Positions 37,330 through 45,419 of a DNA stretch of 64,000 bases are shown in pieces. The position numbers and the translations under genes are program-made. Positions within the stretch are counted from its first letter, which is position 1; every line of letters begins with the position of its first letter. The notes below the pieces were generated by a model that had not been told where the DNA came from, searched no databases, and saw nothing but the letters and a program-made list of their open reading frames with translations. This DNA comes from Sphingomonas sp. 1F27F7B (GTDB taxonomy: Bacteria; Pseudomonadota; Alphaproteobacteria; Sphingomonadales; Sphingomonadaceae), in the NCBI RefSeq assembly GCF_005503355.1, contig NZ_SCMK01000013.1:1-64000 (forward strand), written 5' to 3'.

Positions 37330-38646
37330 TTAGTCGCGCTCTCTTATTCTCGGAATTATCTGGTCGAACGGATATTCCGCCACCCAAAGGTGCACGAGCT
37401 TCGCGGCCGCGGCCAAATAGACATGGCCGAATTCGGGGTCGGCCTCGGCGGCCTGACGCGTGGCGAGCGCATATTTCACGCCGTGGCAATCGGGCCGGAT
37501 GCTGGCTTCGGTCGCCAGCAGGTCGAACGCCGCGGCCCTGGCGCCGGGCGCCAGGTGCCAGCCGGCCGCGGCCGCCAGTTCCGGCGAACGGAACAGCGCC
37601 TCGGCAAAGCCGAGATCCGTGGGCTCCGGCTTCGCGTCCGGGGCGATCTTCCCCTCTGCGATGATGGCCTGATAGGCGCTGGCGTAGAGATTGCTGGCGA
37701 GCAGCGCGCTGGCGGGATCGACGAAATGCCCCGAAAGGCCCAGCACCGCCTGGGGCAGCGTCAGCGCATGAGTCCAGCCATAGCGGGCATGCTCCTCGGC
37801 TTCCTGGAGCATTGAAAAGGCCGCAGTCCGGCATGGGATGACGAAACCGTTGCCCAACGGCTGGGGCACCTCATCGCGATCCGCGATGATCGATCGGATC
37901 TGCGTATCGAGCCCATGGTCGATCGACTTGCCGAGCAGGGCGCTGATGCCGCCTTTGCTTGGTGCGCGCAGCTTTGACACGTCGCGCTGCGCATGCTCCA
38001 GTTCTCGGGCGATCGTGCCTGCCGCTTCATGGCGAGCGGCATTGTCGATCGCGGCACCGATCGCCTGGTCGGGATGGCGAGATACCTCGTGGACGAAGCC
38101 CAACAGCATCGGCAGCGCCGCCTGCTGCTGCGCCGGCTGCAATTGCGCGAACAAATTCAGATAGATGTGGCTATGCGCACCGCACGAATAGCGCGACACC
38201 AGCAGATCGGACAGGCCATCGACCAATTGGGCGTGCGCGCCATGAGAGACCAGTGCCTGCGCCGCCGAGAGCGCGCGATTGGTATCCCCGGCAACCACGG
38301 CGTCGCGGGTGGCTGCCAGCGCCGCATCGACGCTTGCCCCGTCCGCGCCCGTCGCTGCGGGCGGCAACACAAGCGGCTCGCCGATCTCGCGGTACCGCGT
38401 CGCCGATGCGGCGAACTGCAGGCGCGCAAGATCGCGCCGCGCCGGATCAACACTTGGCAGCAGCAGGAAGCGCGCCATCAGTTCGAGCGGCGCATGCATC
38501 GTGAAACTTTCCAGAGTCTTCCTGGGGGATGCTACAATATTTGCACCCCATGCGAATAGATTTTCTTCATTTGAATCAGATAATTCGCTCTCAAAAAAAT
38601 GATCAGCGAATCTACCCCAATCGGTATCAGAGGAAAGTTGTGGCAT
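37330..38646 (-). CDS. Unknown helical protein, first gene of the ribA-sbnA arm
   Basis: A 438-residue protein from ATG 38646 (MPQLSSDTDWGRF); an in-frame TTG three codons upstream is an alternative. No signal peptide or membrane helix. It is almost all alpha-helical, with recurring His on helices (HSHIYLNLFAQL, FVHEVSRHP, YGWTHALTLPQAVLGL, LVHLWVAEYPFD), which could bind metal or a ligand. The pattern faintly recalls questin-oxidase-like helical proteins but I cannot assign a family. It is translated 29 bp before ribA. Its 5' end and the upstream region are AT-rich compared with the rest. It may be a pathway-specific enzyme or scaffold. Confidence 0.7.
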   Translation of the reverse strand: MPQLSSDTDWGRFADHFFESELSDSNEENLFAWGANIVASPRKTLESFTMHAPLELMARFLLLPSVDPARRDLARLQFAASATRYREIGEPLVLPPAATGADGASVDAALAATRDAVVAGDTNRALSAAQALVSHGAHAQLVDGLSDLLVSRYSCGAHSHIYLNLFAQLQPAQQQAALPMLLGFVHEVSRHPDQAIGAAIDNAARHEAAGTIARELEHAQRDVSKLRAPSKGGISALLGKSIDHGLDTQIRSIIADRDEVPQPLGNGFVIPCRTAAFSMLQEAEEHARYGWTHALTLPQAVLGLSGHFVDPASALLASNLYASAYQAIIAEGKIAPDAKPEPTDLGFAEALFRSPELAAAAGWHLAPGARAAAFDLLATEASIRPDCHGVKYALATRQAAEADPEFGHVYLAAAAKLVHLWVAEYPFDQIIPRIRERD

Positions 38647-38786
38647 TATACTCAAGAACCCTCACATAAATCGGAAATTTAACCGAAAGAATCCGACGAT
38701 TAAGCTCACATTCAAAATATTTCACATTTCTCTTGAACGTCAACACAGATTAACGAAGATGCGTGAAATAGCATGGGCGAATCGTA
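38647..38786. promoter_or_regulatory. AT-rich divergent promoter region of the biosynthetic cluster
   Basis: About 140 bp separate the two outward-facing arms and are far richer in A+T than the surroundings. An inverted repeat TCGG-N8-CCGA (38671-38686) encloses AAATTT and could be an operator. No confident -35/-10 pair was assigned. No regulator gene lies in the cluster. Confidence 0.45.
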
Positions 38787-40532
38787 ATGCATGACAGTCC
38801 AATCACCACCGTAGCAGTATCAACCGATTCGGATCTTTTATGCTCGGGAGGCTATGATGGTAAGGTCATGGTCTCTGACATCAACATGGAACAATTATGG
38901 TCATTTCAAGCAAATGACTTGATAAATCACGCCGCATTCGATCGTTCGGGCGACTTGGTGGCAGCGGCGAGCGCCGACAGTTTCGTATATGTCTTCGAAG
39001 CGCGCACCGGCCTGCTGCGCGCCCGCCTCGGGCCGCATGGCGACGACGTCAACGCCGTCGCCTGGCATCCGTCGGGGCGGTATCTGGCCACCGCTCTCGA
39101 TGCGAAGGATACCGCGCGCATCGTCATCTGGGACGTTGCAGCATGCGCCGAAGCTGCAGCGATAGACGGCCATGAGCATGGCGTGTTCGCGCTGGCCTAT
39201 TCGCCTTCCGGCGACCGGCTCGTTTCCGCGGCCGAGGACGGCACCGCACGCGTCTGGGACAGCGCGAACGGCACCGAGCTGCTGGTCCTGGAGCATCCCG
39301 GCGACCCCGAAACAGTGGACTGGTCGCCGTGCGGCCGGTTCATCGCGTCGGGCTGCGACGATTCCCGGCTGCGGCTTTGGGATGCGGATACCGGGCGCGA
39401 GATCGCCAGCCACCTGAGCGGCGGGGCGGTGCGCTTCGTCGGCTTCGACGGCGCCGGAGCGCGATTGCTGACTGGATCCTATGAGGGGCTGGTGCGGCTG
39501 CATTCTGTGCCCGATCTCGCCGTCACCGGCAGCTTGTCCGCCCCGTTCCAGTGGGAGCGGGCGGCGGCATTCGGCCCGGGCGAATCGATCTTTGTCGGCA
39601 GCTTCGGCGGAAGCCCGATCCGGCATGACGGCACTGGCGCAGCGCGGACCAAGGCGCCAACCCTGGGGATCAATTGCATCGCCGCCGGAACCGCCGGCAT
39701 CCTTGCCGGACGCGACGACGGCTGCATCCTGGGCGTGGAGAGCGAGACGCCGCTCTACTGGCACGACAGTATCGTCAACGCCGTGATCTTCACGCCGGAC
39801 GGACGAATCGCGAGCGCCGATTATCGAGGCGCGCTCAAGCTGTTCGATGTTGCGCGGGGCGTGCTGGTCGCCACGCGGAACGTGCCCGGCGGACCGGTCA
39901 ACAGCATCGCCTTCGACGCCGGCACCGGCACCTTCTTCACCGCCGGCTATGACGGCATGATCCGGGCATGGGATTCCGGCCTGGCCGATTTCAAGGAGAT
40001 CGGCGGGCATGACGGGCCGGTCAAGTCGCTCGCCTGGTGCGGCAAGTCCGGGACACTCATCGCCGGCTCGTCCGACGACACCATATCGGGCTGGCGGGAC
40101 GGCCGGCGCGTCTTTCACATCGTCCAGGACGGGCTGGTGCTCATCAACGCCGTCGCCGCGCACCCGGCATCGGCCGAATTCGCATCGGCATCGCGTGACG
40201 GCCGCATCCGTCTCTGGGATTCGCGGACAGGCGGGCTCAACGAAACGCTGCCGCTGGTGCACAGCAAATCGATCAAGGCGATCGCCTATAATGGCGACGG
40301 CACCCGGCTGCTGAGCGGAGCCTATGACGGCGACGGGGTGCTATGGTCGCGGACCGAGAGCGGATGGGGTGCGCGCATCCTCAAGCTTCACGGCAAGCCC
40401 GGCGTGCCCGCAGTTGCCTTTCTCGGCGATCTTGCGCTGACCGCCGGGTGGGACGGCACGATCGGAGGATGGAAGCCGTCAGGCGAGCTTGCGGTTCATC
40501 ATCGCTGCAACCAGATGCGGACCGCGCGCTGA
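38787..40532 (+). CDS. WD40-repeat double beta-propeller protein (ToxC-like)
   Basis: A 581-residue cytoplasmic protein made entirely of WD40-type repeats. Blade-ending strands recur: RIVIWDV, TARVWDS, RLRLWDA, ALKLFDV, MIRAWDS, TISGWRD, RIRLWDS, DGVLWSR and TIGGWKP. About 12-14 blades suggest two seven-bladed propellers. WD40 proteins usually scaffold complexes. As I recall, the toxoflavin gene toxC encodes a WD-repeat protein next to the GTP cyclohydrolase II toxB and methyltransferase toxA, the same trio as here. The first 50 codons are AT-rich. The ATG lacks a strong Shine-Dalgarno. Confidence 0.9.
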   Translation: MHDSPITTVAVSTDSDLLCSGGYDGKVMVSDINMEQLWSFQANDLINHAAFDRSGDLVAAASADSFVYVFEARTGLLRARLGPHGDDVNAVAWHPSGRYLATALDAKDTARIVIWDVAACAEAAAIDGHEHGVFALAYSPSGDRLVSAAEDGTARVWDSANGTELLVLEHPGDPETVDWSPCGRFIASGCDDSRLRLWDADTGREIASHLSGGAVRFVGFDGAGARLLTGSYEGLVRLHSVPDLAVTGSLSAPFQWERAAAFGPGESIFVGSFGGSPIRHDGTGAARTKAPTLGINCIAAGTAGILAGRDDGCILGVESETPLYWHDSIVNAVIFTPDGRIASADYRGALKLFDVARGVLVATRNVPGGPVNSIAFDAGTGTFFTAGYDGMIRAWDSGLADFKEIGGHDGPVKSLAWCGKSGTLIAGSSDDTISGWRDGRRVFHIVQDGLVLINAVAAHPASAEFASASRDGRIRLWDSRTGGLNETLPLVHSKSIKAIAYNGDGTRLLSGAYDGDGVLWSRTESGWGARILKLHGKPGVPAVAFLGDLALTAGWDGTIGGWKPSGELAVHHRCNQMRTAR

Positions 40533-40533
40533 C

Positions 40534-41478
40534 ATGATCAGCGAGGAGGCGAGGCGACGGCTGGACGCTTTGCTGGCCGAGGCGGACGAGAGCGCGCGGA
40601 GCCGGCTGGCCGCCAATGTCGCAGCCGCGATCGAGACTGCGCGAACATTCCGCGCAAGCACCGGCCGGGACGCGTTTCTTGCCCTGCTCGACGCGCTGGC
40701 CGGGCTATCGCCGGCGCCGTCGGTGCCGCACCAGCTACGGGCCGGCGACCATGACTATGAGAGCTTGTTCAAGCTCTGCCGGTCGATCCAGTTCTCCTGG
40801 GGGCCATGGATCGAGGATCCAGCCCAACGGGACGCAGGCGCCGCCGGGCCGCATAGCTGGGGATTGAACGAAGTCCTCTCGATCACCGCGCCGGGCGAAT
40901 CGTTCCGGCTGGTGGAGATCGGCTGCGGCACCGGCGCGTTCGGCTATGACGTCGCCTGCCGCCGCAGGGAAGCAATGGTGATCCAGGCCGACATCTCGCT
41001 GGAGAGCCTCGTCTTCGCGGCCCTGCTCCAGAGCGGGACGCGGCTGACCTTGCCCAAGCGCGTCGATTTCGAGCGATCGGAGGACGGCATCGGCTGGTTC
41101 ACCATCGCGCCGCGGCCACCGGCTCGGCCGATTGCGCAGACCCTGGCCAGCCTGCCCACGGATGGCGGCGCCGATTTCGTCGCGGCCATCAACGCCTTCA
41201 GCCTGTTCGACGATCCCGTCGACGCACTCGCCGAAGCGGCGCGGCAACTGCGCCCGGGTGGCCATCTGCTGTGGATCGATCTGCTCAGTTGGCGCGCCGA
41301 GACGCCGGCGCCGCGCCGTATCGCCGGCCCTGCGGCAATGGCGGCCGCATTGGTTTCGGCAGGCCTCGAAGTTCGCCGACAAGTGGGCGGCATACCCTAT
41401 CTCGAGAATTGGGGGTTCGAACGCTGCTATGACTGGCGCAGTCACCTCGTGCTCGCACAGCGCCCCGCCAATGAGTGA
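40534..41478 (+). CDS. Class I SAM-dependent methyltransferase
   Basis: A 314-residue protein from ATG 40534, 1 bp after the WD40 stop. An N-terminal helical domain of about 110 residues precedes the Rossmann methyltransferase. Motif I is LVEIGCGTGAFGYDVA, motif II acidic DISLES, and LRPGGHLLWIDLL is the post-II strand. The aromatic N-terminal part (FSWGPWIEDPAQRD) probably contributes to substrate binding. By context it may methylate the GTP-derived intermediate, like ToxA. It overlaps the next gene by 8 bp. Confidence 0.87.
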   Translation: MISEEARRRLDALLAEADESARSRLAANVAAAIETARTFRASTGRDAFLALLDALAGLSPAPSVPHQLRAGDHDYESLFKLCRSIQFSWGPWIEDPAQRDAGAAGPHSWGLNEVLSITAPGESFRLVEIGCGTGAFGYDVACRRREAMVIQADISLESLVFAALLQSGTRLTLPKRVDFERSEDGIGWFTIAPRPPARPIAQTLASLPTDGGADFVAAINAFSLFDDPVDALAEAARQLRPGGHLLWIDLLSWRAETPAPRRIAGPAAMAAALVSAGLEVRRQVGGIPYLENWGFERCYDWRSHLVLAQRPANE

Positions 41479-42397
41479 GCCCCCCGCCGATCTCGCCGTG
41501 ATCGGCTATTTCGCCGCCGTGCAGCGGCTCATGCTTCCCTGTGCCCTGGCGGACGTCGGCGGCGGCAAGGCCGGCGTGCAGCTGGGGCCGACGCTGACTG
41601 CCGACGCCCCGCTGGTGGGCCTGGACCTTGCGGGGCGCGGCTGGTCAGTCGCCGCGCATCTGACTCATCCCGGACGGGGGCGCGACCAGCAGGCGGCGAT
41701 CGCGCTGCTCGAGGACCGGATCGAGCGGCTGACGCTGGGTCCCGATTGCGGCGCGCCCATGGAGATCCAGCTCCAGCATATCGACCGGGAAGTTGTCTGG
41801 TATTGCGATCCCGGTCCCGGCTTGCGTTCGCTCGCCGAACTGGGCGTCGTCGCGCCGGCAGCGCGCAACCTGTATCTCGATCTGTTCGACTGGTTGGAGC
41901 CGCTGATCTGCGTTGATCTTCGACACGCGCCGACGCTCGTCTTCCTCAACGGCGGGCTCCGCCCATGCGATTCGCTGGCGCCCCTGATCCAGCGCTGGCG
42001 GCCGCGAATCCAAGGCCGGCTCGTGCTGCAGGTATCGGCGGCAGGGATCACCGATCCTCGCGAACTCGCCGCACGCGCCGATCTGATCGTCGAGATGGGC
42101 GCCGATCTCGCGGTCGTCACCGCTTCCGCCAACGGCCTCGCAATCGCTGCCAGGAACGCATCGGCAGTGCATCGGCCGGCTCGCGACGTGACGGTCCTGG
42201 ATGCCAGCGGCGCGGGGGCAGCGGCCTCCGCGGCATTGATCGCCATGCTCGACCGCCAGCCCGACGCGGCACCCGCCGCGCTGGTCGAGGTCGCGCTGGA
42301 CGCGGGCGCGGCTCGCTGCACAGTCGACGGTGCAGTCGATCCGGCCTCGGCCATGCGGTGGCAGCTATTCAGGGAAACCGGGGGGATGGAGCAATGA
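41471..42397 (+). CDS. PfkB/ribokinase-fold protein lacking the catalytic Asp
   Basis: A 308-residue protein. The ribokinase-like fold shows in the N-terminus (DLAVIGYFAAVQRL), the GG-type substrate region (ADVGGGKAGVQLGPTL) and the C-terminal PfkB signature region, which reads VLDASGAGAAASAALIAML. The canonical motif is DTxGAGDxF, where the last Asp is the catalytic base; here it is Ala (GAGA). It may therefore be a non-catalytic nucleotide/sugar binder or use another base. Overlaps: 8 bp with the methyltransferase, and ATGA with the SDR gene. Confidence 0.78.
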   Translation: MSEPPADLAVIGYFAAVQRLMLPCALADVGGGKAGVQLGPTLTADAPLVGLDLAGRGWSVAAHLTHPGRGRDQQAAIALLEDRIERLTLGPDCGAPMEIQLQHIDREVVWYCDPGPGLRSLAELGVVAPAARNLYLDLFDWLEPLICVDLRHAPTLVFLNGGLRPCDSLAPLIQRWRPRIQGRLVLQVSAAGITDPRELAARADLIVEMGADLAVVTASANGLAIAARNASAVHRPARDVTVLDASGAGAAASAALIAMLDRQPDAAPAALVEVALDAGAARCTVDGAVDPASAMRWQLFRETGGMEQ

Positions 42398-43071
42398 TCC
42401 GGACCTATATCGTCACCGGCGGAGGAAGCGGCACCGGAAAGCACGTCGCCCGCCGGCTCAGCGGCGCCGGCCATGGCGTGATCCTGTGGGGGCGCAGCGA
42501 AGCACCGTTGGCCGAAGCCGTAGCGCGGGGCGATGCGGCACATTATTTCGCGGCCGATCTCGCGGATCCCGATTCCGTCGAGCGGCTGACAAGCGAATGC
42601 CAGGCCTTGGCGACGCCGATCGACGGCTTCGTTCACTGCGCGGGAGTATGGACGCCGGAGACGCTGGTCGATGTCGATCCTTCGACGATCGCCCGTCATA
42701 TCCAGTCGGTCTCGATCGCCGCAGCCCTTTGCCTGCGAAGCGCCGTCCGGCTGATGACCGCGGGCGGCCCGATCGTGCAGATCGCCGCCGCTTCGGCCAA
42801 GCCTGGTTTCTCGGATACCGCGCTCAACATAATGGCGAAACGCGCGCAGGACGGCCTCGCCGAGGGGCTGATCCGCGAATTGCGCGGCACGCCGATGCGC
42901 GTGACGACAATCTATCCGGACAGCATCGGCGCGAACGACAGCCCTTCCGTCTCGCGCGGCGATGCGATCAGCTATGACGATCTCGCCACGGTGATCCGCT
43001 TCGCGCTGGAGGCGCCGGCGTCCGCGCATATACAAGAGATCGTGCTGACGGCACGCAATTCCGGCCGCTGA
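42394..43071 (+). CDS. SDR-fold protein lacking the catalytic Tyr
   Basis: A 225-residue short-chain dehydrogenase/reductase. The cofactor loop TGGGSGTGKHVA and HCAG (for NNAG) are present. In the active-site region (IAAASAKPGFSDTALNIMAK) the Ser and Lys are kept, but the YxxxK Tyr is Asn (NIMAK). Redox chemistry by the usual mechanism is thus doubtful. It could bind a nucleotide-like ligand, or replace the RibD-type reductase in an altered form. It is coupled to the PfkB gene by ATGA and ends 2 bp before the next ATG. Confidence 0.83.
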   Translation: MIRTYIVTGGGSGTGKHVARRLSGAGHGVILWGRSEAPLAEAVARGDAAHYFAADLADPDSVERLTSECQALATPIDGFVHCAGVWTPETLVDVDPSTIARHIQSVSIAAALCLRSAVRLMTAGGPIVQIAAASAKPGFSDTALNIMAKRAQDGLAEGLIRELRGTPMRVTTIYPDSIGANDSPSVSRGDAISYDDLATVIRFALEAPASAHIQEIVLTARNSGR

Positions 43072-43073
43072 CA

Positions 43074-43610
43074 ATGGCTATCCTTGTTTGCTCGCTCGAT
43101 CGCGTCCCCGAGGCAGTGGCCCGGCCCGGCGTGAAATATGCCGCGTCGCTGATTCGCCTGCCACTCGTCGAACGAAACGCGCTCGAGCGGCACTTTCGTC
43201 CGGACCAGACCCACCTGATGCTCGATATCGATGACATCTGGCTCCCTGCCCAGGGCAAGATCGCACCCGACCAGGCGATCATCGGCCGCCTGATCGCGTT
43301 TGTGCGCGAATGGCCGCAAGACACCGACATCCTGTTTCATTGCTGGTACGGCGTCAGCCGGTCGACGGCGGCGGCGATCATCGCAATGCATGTGGCGCTG
43401 GAATGGACGCCGGCCCGGATCGTCCAGACGATGCGCGCGGCCTTGCCCTTCGCCGCGCCCAATCCTCTGATGCTTGGGCTTGCCGATCAGCTGCTCGGCC
43501 TCCCCGGCCAATTGGGGGGGATCGCGGCGCAATGCGGGACCGCACGTGATTTTCAGGGCGGCCATCTGACGAGGCTGTCCTTCGAGCCGCGAGATCGGGC
43601 GTTGCCATGA
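43074..43610 (+). CDS. Protein-tyrosine/dual-specificity-phosphatase-fold enzyme
   Basis: A 178-residue protein with the complete PTP signature HCWYGVSRST (HCx5R), preceded by a short beta-rich half with LDIDDIWLPAQGK, whose Asp may be the general acid. In a biosynthetic cluster it may dephosphorylate a small molecule, such as the ribosyl-phosphate product of RibA, rather than a protein. It is coupled to the next gene by ATGA. Confidence 0.85.
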   Translation: MAILVCSLDRVPEAVARPGVKYAASLIRLPLVERNALERHFRPDQTHLMLDIDDIWLPAQGKIAPDQAIIGRLIAFVREWPQDTDILFHCWYGVSRSTAAAIIAMHVALEWTPARIVQTMRAALPFAAPNPLMLGLADQLLGLPGQLGGIAAQCGTARDFQGGHLTRLSFEPRDRALP

Positions 43611-44347
43611 GCATCGCCTTGGTCTGCCTGAGCTGCCGCCGGCCCCGCCACTTCATGCGCGCCGTGGAAAGCGTGATGCTCAACTGCCTGGACCTTGCGC
43701 GAGTTCGCCGGTTCGTCGTGATCGACGACGGCTCACCCGACGCCGATGTCGCGGCGATGCAGGCACGCTGGCCGCAGTTCGAGCTGATCCGCAAGCCGGC
43801 TCATCTGAAGGGTCAGGGCACCAGCCTGATGACGATGCTCGAGGCGGTCGACGAGGATCTGATCCTGTATTGGGAAGACGACACGATCCTGATCGAGCAA
43901 GGGCACTGGATCTCTCGGGCAACCGCCGTCGTCGAGGCCGGCTTCAGCCAGGTCATCTTCGACACCGCGATCGTGCACGAGCCTTGCCTGCGGGCGATCG
44001 CCGTGTCGCGGGATATGGGGCATTTCGCATTGGATCACGACACCGGGCGCGACTATGCGCCCGCCGCCACCTTTCGCTACAATATCGACCCCTGGCCCGG
44101 CGCGGTGGTGCGCCCGGGGCTATGGCATGCCGCTACTCTGCGGGCGCGCGGCATTCGCTTCCACCCCAGCGACTTCACCAACATGGAATATCGTTTCTCG
44201 TTGGACTTCGGTGCCGCGGGCCTGACTTCGGCCGTTCTCGCGCATTGCCGGGTCTTCGACCTTGGCTATGATGTCAGCGCCCATGTCCTCAACGAGACGC
44301 GGCGCGCCCATGATCCCGTCGGACCATCCGCTGGAGAACAGCCATGA
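43607..44347 (+). CDS. Glycosyltransferase family 2-like protein
   Basis: A 246-residue protein. The GT-A fold starts at once (SIALVCLSCRRPRHFMRAVESV), with the nucleotide-binding strand VVIDDGSPDADV and a DxD-like acidic site at LILYWEDDTIL. It is shorter than typical GT2 enzymes and has no membrane helix. It may attach a sugar to the cluster product, or the nucleotide-sugar-like fold may be repurposed. ATGA overlaps with both neighbours. Confidence 0.8.
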   Translation: MSIALVCLSCRRPRHFMRAVESVMLNCLDLARVRRFVVIDDGSPDADVAAMQARWPQFELIRKPAHLKGQGTSLMTMLEAVDEDLILYWEDDTILIEQGHWISRATAVVEAGFSQVIFDTAIVHEPCLRAIAVSRDMGHFALDHDTGRDYAPAATFRYNIDPWPGAVVRPGLWHAATLRARGIRFHPSDFTNMEYRFSLDFGAAGLTSAVLAHCRVFDLGYDVSAHVLNETRRAHDPVGPSAGEQP

Positions 44348-45375
44348 GCGCGCGCGACTCCGTGACGTTGCCTCCTGCCTTCCATGTGGTGCCAGGCACG
44401 GTGGTGACGACGCTGCTGGAGAGCGACCCCAACGCGGTCTTCGACGCAGTCGCGACCGGCTATCGGCTCCATTGCGAGGGCAGCTCGATCAATCCGGACA
44501 GCTATTTCCTGCGCTTTGCGGACAAGCCCCGCGACCGGATCATCGCGCTGCCGGCCTATCTGGGCGGCGACATCGATCTGGCCGGGATCAAATGGATCTC
44601 GAGCTTTCCCGGCAACCGCACGGCGGGCCTCGATCGCGCCTCCGCGATACTGGTGCTGAACGACTATGCCACAGGCTACCCGGTCGCCTGTCTGGAAGGC
44701 GCCGCGATCAGCGCGACACGCACGGCCTGCCTGGCCGCGCAGGCAGCCGAGGCGCTGGGCAGCGCCCGCAGCGGAACCCTGGCACTGATCGGCACCGGCC
44801 GGATCGCACGCGCCACGCTGGCCTGGCTGCTGCACAGGAAATGGTCGTTCGAGTCAGTGCGACTGTTTGATCTCGATGTCGAGGCCGCCGCGCGCTGCGC
44901 GGAGTGGATCCGCGGCACGCTCGGCTGTCCCGTTCATATCGCCGGCGACGCGACAACGGCCATGGCGCCCTCGACTCTGGTCGTGCTGGCAACCACTGCC
45001 GGCGAGCCGCATCTTGATGATGCACGTGCCTTTGCCGCCAATCCGACCGTCCTCCATCTGTCGCTGCGCGACATATCGACGGCGCGGATTCTGGAGTCGC
45101 AGAACATCGTCGACGATGTCCATCACAGCCTGAAGGCGCACACCTCGCTGCACCGCGCCGAGCTTGAAGTTGGTACGCACGCGTTCGTCGCCGGCACGCT
45201 GCAAGACATAATAGCAGGCCGCATCGCGCCCGATCCGACACGGCCGCGCCTATTCTCGCCCTTCGGCCTGGGCATCCTCGACATCGCGCTGGGCGCGATG
45301 ATCTGGCGCCGCGCCGTCGAGCGGGGCCTGGCAATCGAGATTCCGGGCTTCTTCGTCCCTGCCGCCTTCGACTGA
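44344..45375 (+). CDS. sbnB: SbnB-like N-(2-amino-2-carboxyethyl)-L-glutamate dehydrogenase
   Basis: A 343-residue ornithine-cyclodeaminase/mu-crystallin-family protein. It matches the SbnB pattern: HVVPGTVVTTLLE at the start, RDRIIALPAYLGG, AGIKWISSFPGNRTAGLDRAS, VLNDYATGYPVACLEGAAIS, then the NAD fold LALIGTGRIARATLAWL. SbnB oxidatively splits ACEGA made by SbnA to L-2,3-diaminopropionate and 2-oxoglutarate. It is the last gene of the rightward arm, overlapping the GT2 stop. A small hairpin follows. Confidence 0.9.
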   Translation: MSARDSVTLPPAFHVVPGTVVTTLLESDPNAVFDAVATGYRLHCEGSSINPDSYFLRFADKPRDRIIALPAYLGGDIDLAGIKWISSFPGNRTAGLDRASAILVLNDYATGYPVACLEGAAISATRTACLAAQAAEALGSARSGTLALIGTGRIARATLAWLLHRKWSFESVRLFDLDVEAAARCAEWIRGTLGCPVHIAGDATTAMAPSTLVVLATTAGEPHLDDARAFAANPTVLHLSLRDISTARILESQNIVDDVHHSLKAHTSLHRAELEVGTHAFVAGTLQDIIAGRIAPDPTRPRLFSPFGLGILDIALGAMIWRRAVERGLAIEIPGFFVPAAFD

Positions 45376-45377
45376 CC

Positions 45378-45392
45378 TGTCCGCGCCGGACA
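45378..45392. terminator. Short hairpin after sbnB
   Basis: TGTCCG-CGC-CGGACA, 6-bp stem, 3 bp after the sbnB stop and before the convergent GT4 gene. Weak on its own; no T-run. Confidence 0.35.
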
Positions 45393-45419
45393 TCGGCGAA
45401 TGACGCCCCCGGCCGCGGC

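Noticed and set aside
37260-37330. FMN riboswitch before ribA
   Set aside because: Only 29 bp separate ribA from the upstream gene; too short for the conserved FMN fold and no matching helices.
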